NCBI RefSeq assembly: GCF_016827605.1
Contig: NZ_JAEPJQ010000004.1
Span: 1 to 64,000 of the forward strand
Origin: Hyunsoonleella ulvae
GTDB lineage: Bacteria; Bacteroidota; Bacteroidia; Flavobacteriales; Flavobacteriaceae
Direction: 5' to 3'
Length of the DNA: 64,000 nucleotides
Positions within the stretch are counted from its first letter, which is position 1; each line of letters begins with the position of its first letter. The position numbers and the translations under genes are program-made. The notes beneath the pieces are model-generated. The model was not told the origin of the DNA. It did not search any database and saw only the letters and a list, made by a program, of their open reading frames with translations. Shown piece after piece: positions 1 to 7,257 of the stretch.

Positions 1-330
1 AACTCTTCAGCTACCGAAATTCTTTACGATGGGATAGATAACGATTGTAACCCTGAAACTCTTGATACCGTAGATGCCGATGGCGATGGCGAGAACTCTG
101 ATACGGATTGTGATGACACAGACCCAGCAGTAAACTCTTCAGCTACCGAAATTCTTTATGACGGGATAGATAACGATTGTAACCCTGAAACACCAGACAC
201 GGTAGATGCTGATGGCGATGGCGAAAACTCTGATACGGATTGTGATGACACAGACCCTGCAGTGAACTCCTCAGCTACCGAAATATTAGGAAATGGTATT
301 GATGATGATTGTAATCCTGAAACACCAGAT
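1..330 (+). repeat. In-gene tandem repeat, 132-bp period
   Basis: The segment starting AACTCTTCAGCTACC recurs at positions 1, 133 and (AACTCCTCAGCTACC) 265, an exact 132-bp (44-codon) spacing. The first two units are almost identical; the third diverges after ~20 bases. Each unit encodes an Asp-rich, Cys-containing putative metal-binding repeat. More copies probably lie upstream of the window. Confidence 0.9.
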
Positions 331-2091
331 ATAATAGAACCTTCTGCATTTGTTTGGACTGGTACAGCTGATTCTGACTGGACTAATGCTAATAACTGGG
401 CAAATAATAATGCTCCTGGTTTAACACCAACAAACAATGTAACCATACCTAATGTAGGAAGCAATAACTATCCTATATTAACAGCTGATCTAAATTTAGA
501 AGAAGGTTTAAATTTATCAATTGAAAGTGGAGCGTCTTTAACTATAAATCCCAATACAGTGCTTAGTAATAACGGAACTGTTACAAATAATGGTACGCTT
601 ACACTTAAATCAGATGCAACAGGATCAGCCTATATTGGTTCAGGAACCGGTACTTTCGTTGGAGATGCTACCATTGAACGTTACATACCAGCCAAAAGAG
701 CTTATCGTCAATTAGCTTCTCCTGTAACAACTAGTACTCCTATTGCAGAAAATTGGCAATTAGGAACGCATATTACAGGCTCCAATTCTGGCGCAAATGG
801 TTTTGATGCTACAAATTCTGGTAACTCTTCTATGTTTATTTTTGATAATGAAGCTTATAGTTACGTTCCTATGGCTAATACTAATGCTACGAATTTGATT
901 CCTGGGACTATGTATCATATATTAGTAAGAGGAGATAGAAATACAGACTTGACCAATAATAATGCAACACCAACAGAAACAACGTTAATAGCTACAGGTA
1001 AGTTAACAGCAGAAAATGAAGGTTCAAGCACAATAACCGTAGATGTTCCAGAGCAACGATTTATTGCTATTGGAAATCCGTTCCAAGCTCCAGTTAATAT
1101 GAATACAGTATTAACGACAAACACGACAAATATTGGATCAACATTTTATTGGGTATGGGATCCAACATTAGGTAGCAGAGGTGCTTACACCGCTATAATA
1201 GCTGCAACTGGTGATGCTTCATCTGTTGATTCAGATGCCAATCAATTTTTACAAGCAGGTCAAGCAGGATGGGTTAGTACTCTTGGATCTGGTTCATCTT
1301 CAATAAACTTTACACAAAATAGTAAGGCAACATCTGAATCTGAAACTTTAGTATTTAAAAATTCAGCACAAAAAGCTAGTGCTGGAGAATTACGCTTATC
1401 GTTATATGAAAGTAATGCTTTAGCTGCTAACGAATCGGCTACCGATGGTGTGTTAATTCTATTTGATACTAATGGAAATAATGATGTTGATATACAAGAT
1501 GCTGTTAAATTTACTAACTTAGATGAAAATTTTGCAACCAATAACAATGGTGTATTATTGAGTATTGAAAATAGAGCTGTTCCTCAAAATGAGGAAGAAA
1601 TTCAATTAGAAATTAATACGTATAGAAACACTAACTATACAATTGTTGCCGAAGGATCTTCTATACAAGGAGTCACTACTTATTTAGTTGACAACTTTAC
1701 GAATATACCAACTGAAGTCCCACAGAGCGGAAATGTAGAATATGAATATACTGTTGATTCTGATACCCCTGGCTCTATAGCTGCAGATCGCTTTAAAATT
1801 GTATTTGCTTCAGAATCGACTTTATCAGTTGATAAATTAAACTTAGAGCAGATTTCTTTATATCCTAATCCTACAAGTATTGGTAAGTTTTACTTAGATA
1901 TACCATTAGGAATGGATGACCTTGATGTTACCATTTACAACGCAATAGGCGCAAAGTTATATACTAGAACTGGATTAGTTAGAGGCACTAAAGCAACAAT
2001 TAACACAAGTTTTACACAAAATCAAGGTATCTATTTTGTAAAATTAACCTCTAAAGGAAAAACAGTAACTAAAAAATTAAATATCAATTAA
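1..2091 (+). CDS. Secreted repeat protein with T9SS type A C-terminal sorting domain (5' end outside window)
   Basis: The frame is open from base 1, so the gene starts upstream. The visible part begins with acidic 44-residue repeats (DADGDGENSDTDCDDTDP and NGIDDDCNPET cores) that resemble the MopE-type putative metal-binding motif. An Asn/Thr-rich beta-rich region follows, opening with WTGTADSDWTNANNW, a pattern common in Bacteroidota surface proteins. The last ~80 residues (SLYPNPTSIGKFYLDIP to KKLNIN) are a type A T9SS sorting domain. That domain directs export across the outer membrane and is normally removed by the PorU sortase. The protein is therefore an exported surface or extracellular protein, probably an adhesin or matrix component; the ligand is unknown. 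It is followed 12 bases later by a small PID-CTERM protein and an exosortase. Family-level call is firm, function is inferred. Confidence 0.85.
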   Translation, partial: NSSATEILYDGIDNDCNPETLDTVDADGDGENSDTDCDDTDPAVNSSATEILYDGIDNDCNPETPDTVDADGDGENSDTDCDDTDPAVNSSATEILGNGIDDDCNPETPDIIEPSAFVWTGTADSDWTNANNWANNNAPGLTPTNNVTIPNVGSNNYPILTADLNLEEGLNLSIESGASLTINPNTVLSNNGTVTNNGTLTLKSDATGSAYIGSGTGTFVGDATIERYIPAKRAYRQLASPVTTSTPIAENWQLGTHITGSNSGANGFDATNSGNSSMFIFDNEAYSYVPMANTNATNLIPGTMYHILVRGDRNTDLTNNNATPTETTLIATGKLTAENEGSSTITVDVPEQRFIAIGNPFQAPVNMNTVLTTNTTNIGSTFYWVWDPTLGSRGAYTAIIAATGDASSVDSDANQFLQAGQAGWVSTLGSGSSSINFTQNSKATSESETLVFKNSAQKASAGELRLSLYESNALAANESATDGVLILFDTNGNNDVDIQDAVKFTNLDENFATNNNGVLLSIENRAVPQNEEEIQLEINTYRNTNYTIVAEGSSIQGVTTYLVDNFTNIPTEVPQSGNVEYEYTVDSDTPGSIAADRFKIVFASESTLSVDKLNLEQISLYPNPTSIGKFYLDIPLGMDDLDVTIYNAIGAKLYTRTGLVRGTKATINTSFTQNQGIYFVKLTSKGKTVTKKLNIN

Positions 2092-2103
2092 ATACATAAT
2101 CTA

Positions 2104-2325
2104 ATGAAAAATACGAAAAACACATTTTTAAAAGTAATTAGTGCCATGACTATTATTTTAGCATTGGTATGTACATCAAATTTAAGCGCACAAACAGGAC
2201 CTCCTACTGGACCTCAAGACACTGTTGATAATAGTGGTGTCCCATTGGATGGCGGACTTGCTATTCTAATTATTGGTGCTGCTTCTGCAATAGGTATTAA
2301 AAAATACCGAGATAGTAACAAATAG
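2104..2325 (+). CDS. Small PID-CTERM-type exosortase substrate
   Basis: The 73-residue protein has an N-terminal signal peptide (about residues 1-29, ending NLSAQ), a short Pro/Gly/Asp linker (TGPPTGPQDTVDN), then VPLDGG, one hydrophobic helix (LAILIIGAASAIGI) and a basic tail (KKYRDSNK). This tripartite tail matches the PID-CTERM type of exosortase sorting signal known in Bacteroidota, with Leu in place of Ile. After both cleavages only ~20 residues would remain, so the product is a very small anchored or released peptide. The next gene, an exosortase, overlaps its stop codon by one base (TAGTG), which points to translational coupling and a dedicated enzyme-substrate pair. Biological role unknown. 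Confidence 0.75.
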   Translation: MKNTKNTFLKVISAMTIILALVCTSNLSAQTGPPTGPQDTVDNSGVPLDGGLAILIIGAASAIGIKKYRDSNK

Positions 2326-2906
2326 TGAATTTTAAGTTATTCTTAAATAACTATTTACCATTTACAGTAAGGCTTATTTTAATTAAAGCCTTACTGTATT
2401 TTGTTTTATACAAACTTGTTTTGTCACTCGATTTAAACTTTATAAATTATCCTTTAACTACACATATTGGAGAATATGCTACTAAACTGTTAAACATCTC
2501 AACAAACTCTTCTGATTTTAGTGTAATTAGAGAGAGCGTTTATAATGATGAGGTCATATCATCTCAAATTTATTACAAAACCACTAAAGTGGTTTTTATT
2601 GCTGATTCTTGCAATGGTCTTATTGTATTTTTACGTTATATAGGCTTGATAATTTGTTTGCCCTCTAAGTTTTGGCGAAAGTTATATTATATACTTTTAG
2701 GCGTGTTTGCAGCTCATATTTTAAACATACTTAGGTGTTCTGGCTTAGCTTATATTAATTTATATTATAGCCAATATTTCACAGTAGCTCATGACCTTTG
2801 GTTTAAGTTGATTGTTTATGGTGCAATAACAATAATATGGATATTCTATCTTCTTAAGATTCCATCCCCCTTTAATTTAAAAAATAAGAAACAAGGTATT
2901 GCTTAA
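2325..2906 (+). CDS. Exosortase/archaeosortase family protein
   Basis: The 193-residue polytopic membrane protein carries the exosortase catalytic triad: Cys96 in ADSCNGL, Arg137 in LNILRCSG and His156 in TVAHDLWF, each in or beside a predicted helix. Enzymes of this family recognise a short motif plus helix plus basic tail at the C terminus of a substrate and cleave or transfer it at the inner membrane. The start is GTG at 2325, overlapping the stop of the PID-CTERM gene. It is shorter than the classical EpsH type and lacks an extra C-terminal domain. Which numbered Bacteroidota exosortase subfamily it belongs to cannot be decided by eye. No exopolysaccharide genes are adjacent in the window, unlike many PEP-CTERM systems. 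Confidence 0.8.
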   Translation: MNFKLFLNNYLPFTVRLILIKALLYFVLYKLVLSLDLNFINYPLTTHIGEYATKLLNISTNSSDFSVIRESVYNDEVISSQIYYKTTKVVFIADSCNGLIVFLRYIGLIICLPSKFWRKLYYILLGVFAAHILNILRCSGLAYINLYYSQYFTVAHDLWFKLIVYGAITIIWIFYLLKIPSPFNLKNKKQGIA

Positions 2907-3238
2907 ATAGTATATCAACAACTCTTCTAAAATATGCCATATCCCCTATTATAAATTATTTAATCTAAAAAATCTTATCCTGCTATTTTTACATATTAGA
3001 ATCTTTAGGTTCTGCCAAAGCTTTAGATGAAGTATAAGTTAAGATGGACACGTTTACTTTTAAGTTACATATACTACAGATATGTCTGATCTTTTTCCAT
3101 GCTCATGAATAATCAATACCAACATTAGCTACCCATACAATAGACACTATAACTGCCAACTGAACCTTTGGAATAATTTTTGCTCTAAATTAATTGGATT
3201 TGGCATGATTAACAAAGAATTTTCTAAATTTGCCCTCC
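2907..3238. other. Gene-free stretch
   Basis: No open frame of useful length and no convincing gene remnant could be recognised on either strand between the exosortase and the repeat preceding ssrA. It is AT-rich with scattered stops in all frames. Confidence 0.6.
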
Positions 3239-3397
3239 GCGTTAGGGATAGAAGCGGCATCCTTTTTGTGAAGTTAGTTATGATGAATATTTAAATCAAT
3301 AACTTATTTGTCTTGAATTAATGAGATCCCGAAACAAGTTCGGGACTGCTTCGCAGAAAGATATAGCGGATAGCCCGACCCCTTGTGGGTAACGCCC
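3239..3397 (+). repeat. Dispersed composite repeat, copy 1
   Basis: It opens with GCGTTAGGGAT (3239) and ends with a 26-base block at 3372-3397 (AGCCCGACC...AACGCCC). Both ends recur, inverted, at 34938-35071 and, more divergent, at 39660-39743. An internal perfect hairpin TCCCGAA/TTCGGGA lies at 3327-3345. It sits directly upstream of ssrA. It has no coding capacity; it looks like an intergenic palindromic or nonautonomous element typical of flavobacterial genomes. Confidence 0.7.
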
Positions 3398-3413
3398 TTA
3401 GAAAAATTAATAC

Positions 3414-3807
3414 GGGGTCGACTGGTTTTGACAGCGAGATTAATTGAACGGTAAGCACGTCGTGTAATGGTTTTGAAACACGTAAAAGGCTAGACCAAAA
3501 TTTAAACGGCGAGAATAACTACGCTTTAGCTGCTTAATAACTGAATTATAGTAAGTTCAAGCCACGTCCCGCAAGGCGGGAAAGCTAAATGTCTCCAGAA
3601 AGCCTTGGTTAATGGCGTTCTTTTTAGAGGCATCGTAAATATTAACTAAGATGGTGTAGCGCTTTGATGCGCCTTCGAGATTTAAAAGCTAAGTTGTAAA
3701 TAGGTTGTCTTTAGCCAGTTTACAATCGAAAAATCAAGAATAGACTAAACGTGTAGAAAGCTCTTTAGTTACTTGTTTGGACGAGAGTTCGATTCTCTCC
3801 GACTCCA
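3414..3807 (+). ncRNA. ssrA: Transfer-messenger RNA (tmRNA)
   Basis: The 5' end GGGGTCGACTGGTTTTGACA and the 3' end GTTCGATTCTCTCCGACTCCA are diagnostic of one-piece tmRNA. The 5' GGGGUCG pairs with CGACUCC at 3800-3806 to form the acceptor stem, and a T-arm GAGAGTTCGATTCTC precedes it. The tag reading frame begins at the GGC resume codon (3508) and reads GENNYALAA, then two TAA stops (3535, 3538). The product rescues stalled ribosomes and marks the peptide for proteolysis by its ALAA end. The terminal CCA is not fully encoded (CAT follows the discriminator A), so it must be added by nucleotidyltransferase. An intrinsic terminator follows at 3818. Confidence 0.95.
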
Positions 3808-3817
3808 CATTCTAAAG

Positions 3818-3851
3818 CTCACTAACAGTTTTTAAGTTAGTGAGTTTTTTT
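3818..3851 (+). terminator. Intrinsic terminator of ssrA
   Basis: A perfect stem CTCACTAAC / GTTAGTGAG with a 9-base loop is followed by a T run, 11 bases after the tmRNA end. Confidence 0.9.
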
Positions 3852-3927
3852 ATTCCAAAAATGTTATTTTTTTATTAAAATTTAACATATCCGAAAGTGC
3901 AATGGTTAAATTTGAGAAAAAACTAAT

Positions 3928-6900
3928 ATGATCAATTTAAAAACCATAAGCACCTCTATTCTTGTATTATTTCTCCTCTTAAACCTTAACGCACAAAAGA
4001 AAACAGAAACAAAAAAAGACTCTACACTATCTGGATTAAAATTTAGAAGTATCGGTCCCGCTTTTATGTCTGGGCGAATTGCGGATATTGTGATACATCC
4101 TGAAAACCAAAACATTTGGTACGTTGCTGTTGGTTCTGGTGGGGTTTGGAAAACTGAAAATGCTGGTACTACATGGAGTCCTCTTACGGATAAACAACCC
4201 TTTTACTCTACGGGTTGCTTAACCCTAGACCCTAATAACCCTAACACAATTTGGTTAGGAACAGGCGAAAATGTTGGTGGACGACACATTGGTATAGGTC
4301 ATGGAATTTATGCGAGTTATGATGGTGGAAAAACATGGAAAAACAAAGGCTTAAAAAAATCTGAGCACATATCAAAAATTATAGTAAACCCTAAAAACTC
4401 TAATGAAATATGGGTTGCTGCCCAAGGACCGCTTTGGAGTTCTGGTGGCGAACGTGGTTTATACAAAACTACTGATGGTGGTAATACTTGGAAATTGGTA
4501 TTGAGCGATAACGAATGGACAGGAGTAACTGATATTTTAATTGATCCAAGAAACGAAAACATACTCTATGCAGCTACATGGCAACGCCATAGAAATGTAG
4601 CAGCTTACATGGGCGGTGGACCCGGAACCGCACTTTACAAAAGTACTGATGGTGGAAACACTTGGAATAAACTCACTACTGGATTACCTAAAAGTGACAT
4701 GGGTAAAATTGGTTTAGCTATCTCTCCCATAAATCCAGATGTGCTTTATGCTGCGATAGAATTGAACAGACGCACTGGAGGCATTTACAGGTCGAATAAT
4801 CAAGGAGCAAGTTGGACAAAAATGTCTAGCACTGTTTCTGGTGGTACTGGTCCTCATTACTACCAAGAACTTATAGCGTCTCCCCATGAGTTTGATAAAC
4901 TTTATTTAATGGATGTAAGGGCACAAGTTTCTGAAGATGGCGGTAAGACCTTTTATATTATGAATGAAAAAGATAAGCACTCTGACAACCATGCGTTAAC
5001 TTTTAAACCCAACGACCCAAACTATATGTTGATTGGAACGGATGGTGGTATCTATGAGTCTTTTGATGGCTCCAAAACCTGGAAATATGTAAATAACCTA
5101 CCGCTTACGCAATTTTACAAATTAGCTGTTGATGATGCAGAACCCTTTTATAACATTTATGGTGGTACTCAAGATAACAATACGCAAGGTGGCCCTTCTA
5201 GAACATTTAGAACAAATGGTATTGCAAACTCTGATTGGTTTGTGGTGTTAGGTGGTGACGGACACCAACCTGCAACAGAGCCTGGCAATCCTAATATAAT
5301 GTACGCACAATCGCAACAAGGGTATTTAAACAGAGTTGACAGAACTACTGGGGAGGCTACTTTTATAAGACCTCAAGAAGGTATTGATGAACCCTACGAA
5401 CGCAACAATTGGGATTCTCCTATTTTGGTAAGTAGCCACAACCCAAAACGCTTGTATTTTGGCACACAACGTGTATGGCGTTCAGATGACAGAGGAGATA
5501 GTTGGACACCAATTTCTAAAGATTTAACTAAAAACGAAGAACGTTTATCTCTACCCATTATGGGTAAACAACAAAGTTGGGATGCTGCTTGGGATGTTTA
5601 TGCTATGTCCACCTATAACACTATTACGTCTTTGGCAGAATCTCCTTTAGATGAAAATGTGTTGTATGCAGGAACAGATGATGGAATCATTCAATATACA
5701 AAAAATGGAGGCGACTCGTGGACGAAGTTAATGGTAAACAATTTGCCCAACGTACCTTACACTGCTTTTGTTAATGATATTAAAGCAGATTTATACGATG
5801 TGAATATTGCCTACGTGGCGTTAGACAATCACAAATTTGGAGATTACAAACCGTATTTACTAAAAACAACTAATGGTGGTAAATCTTGGTTTGCAATTAC
5901 AAACGGACTACCAGAAAATACTTTAATTTGGAGAATTGTACAAGACCATGTAGACCCAAATTTAATGTTTTTAGCTACTGAATATGGTATTTACGTTAGC
6001 CATAACCAAGGTAAAAAATGGACTAAATTTTCAGAAGGTTTACCTACCATTTCATTTAGGGATTTAGCCATCCAAAAAAGAGAAAATGATTTGGTTGCAG
6101 CTTCTTTTGGAAGAGGATTTTATGTTCTGGATGATTACAGTGCCTTAAGAAACTTAGATGAAAAATCATTAGCAACACCAATGCTATTTAAACCAAGAAA
6201 AGCGTTACAATATAAACCTGTACGTGGTGGAACTTCGAGCCAGGGCGCTTCATATTATACAGCTAAAAACCCTGATTATGGTGCAGTATTTACGTATTAT
6301 CTTCCAGAGGGGTTCCAGAGTGGAATGGAGAAACGTCAAAGAAGAGAAAAACAGTTAAAAAAAGAAAATCAAGATATACCATTTCCTGGATGGGATGCTT
6401 TAGATGGTGAAAAAAACGAAGAGGGAGCTTCAGTTATTCTAGTTGTAAAAGACAATGATGGCAAATTTATTACCAGAGTTAATGCACCTTACAAAAGAGG
6501 ATTTAATCGTGTTGCCTGGAACTTAAAAGTACCCAACATATCGTCGCTAAACATGGAAAAAATATCAGGTAAACCTTCGGAGTACCGTTATAATCTATTT
6601 GCTAATGAAGGCACATATACTGTCTCCATGTTTTCTAAGATAAATGGTGTTGTAACACCATTGTCTGCACCTCAAACATTTGAAATTGTAAGAATTAGGG
6701 AAAATAGTTTAGATAACCCTATTGCTAGTGAAATTGATGCTTATATAAAAGATTATAAAGCCTTTAAGTCTAATTTTGAAATCAAATTAAACCAATTTAA
6801 TAATGCAACAAAAAAGCTAAAGGCTTACAATAAAGCTACAGTATATGCAATGATGGAACCAGGTACTTTAGAGAAACAAATTAGCGATTTAATGAGTGAA

Positions 6901-7167
6901 ATGCGCAACCTAGGTCAAGTAATTAATGGTAATGCATCCAAAAAAGAAATACGCGAAAAGGATCTGCAATCTGTAGCTTCTAGATTATCAGTAGCTGCTC
7001 GTGGTTTTGGCACTATTTATGGACCTACAAAAACACATATGCAGAGTTTTGAAAAAGCCAAGGATCTATTCGGTCGTATACAGCCTAGAATAGGCACATT
7101 TGTAAATAACGTCAATGCCCTTGAAAAGATACTACTAGAAAAAGGAATACCAAAGCTATTGGATTAG
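3928..7167 (+). CDS. Secreted sortilin-like/BNR-repeat beta-propeller protein
   Basis: The 1079-residue protein has a signal peptide (residues 1-22, ending NLNAQ) and a long series of Asp-box/BNR motifs of the form S.DGG.TW (for example NAGTTW, YDGGKTW, TDGGNTW, NGGDSW, NGGKSW). Such repeats build sortilin/VPS10-type or sialidase-like beta-propellers. The last ~300 residues (after RGFYVLDDYSALRNL) form a distinct C-terminal part with a charged helical segment. There is no T9SS sorting domain and no lipobox, so a periplasmic location is likely. Proteins of this type are often annotated as glycosyl hydrolase, but catalytic sialidase residues are not evident, so no enzymatic function is claimed. 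It stands alone as a transcription unit, bounded by the ssrA terminator and a terminator at 7205. Confidence 0.75.
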   Translation: MINLKTISTSILVLFLLLNLNAQKKTETKKDSTLSGLKFRSIGPAFMSGRIADIVIHPENQNIWYVAVGSGGVWKTENAGTTWSPLTDKQPFYSTGCLTLDPNNPNTIWLGTGENVGGRHIGIGHGIYASYDGGKTWKNKGLKKSEHISKIIVNPKNSNEIWVAAQGPLWSSGGERGLYKTTDGGNTWKLVLSDNEWTGVTDILIDPRNENILYAATWQRHRNVAAYMGGGPGTALYKSTDGGNTWNKLTTGLPKSDMGKIGLAISPINPDVLYAAIELNRRTGGIYRSNNQGASWTKMSSTVSGGTGPHYYQELIASPHEFDKLYLMDVRAQVSEDGGKTFYIMNEKDKHSDNHALTFKPNDPNYMLIGTDGGIYESFDGSKTWKYVNNLPLTQFYKLAVDDAEPFYNIYGGTQDNNTQGGPSRTFRTNGIANSDWFVVLGGDGHQPATEPGNPNIMYAQSQQGYLNRVDRTTGEATFIRPQEGIDEPYERNNWDSPILVSSHNPKRLYFGTQRVWRSDDRGDSWTPISKDLTKNEERLSLPIMGKQQSWDAAWDVYAMSTYNTITSLAESPLDENVLYAGTDDGIIQYTKNGGDSWTKLMVNNLPNVPYTAFVNDIKADLYDVNIAYVALDNHKFGDYKPYLLKTTNGGKSWFAITNGLPENTLIWRIVQDHVDPNLMFLATEYGIYVSHNQGKKWTKFSEGLPTISFRDLAIQKRENDLVAASFGRGFYVLDDYSALRNLDEKSLATPMLFKPRKALQYKPVRGGTSSQGASYYTAKNPDYGAVFTYYLPEGFQSGMEKRQRREKQLKKENQDIPFPGWDALDGEKNEEGASVILVVKDNDGKFITRVNAPYKRGFNRVAWNLKVPNISSLNMEKISGKPSEYRYNLFANEGTYTVSMFSKINGVVTPLSAPQTFEIVRIRENSLDNPIASEIDAYIKDYKAFKSNFEIKLNQFNNATKKLKAYNKATVYAMMEPGTLEKQISDLMSEMRNLGQVINGNASKKEIREKDLQSVASRLSVAARGFGTIYGPTKTHMQSFEKAKDLFGRIQPRIGTFVNNVNALEKILLEKGIPKLLD

Positions 7168-7204
7168 TTACATTAAGTAAACTTAGTGTCTAAAGCATTA
7201 ATAA

Positions 7205-7239
7205 AAAAACCTCAACCAATGAGTAATATTGAGGTTTTT
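7205..7239. terminator. Bidirectional intrinsic terminator
   Basis: AAAAACCTCAA and TTGAGGTTTTT form an 11-bp stem with A and T runs on either side, placed between the convergent genes ending at 7167 and 7258. Confidence 0.85.
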
Positions 7240-7257
7240 ATGGTTAGTATTTATATG

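Noticed and set aside
2907-3238. Possible transposase or transporter remnant
   Set aside because: Frames translated on both strands gave no recognisable motif.
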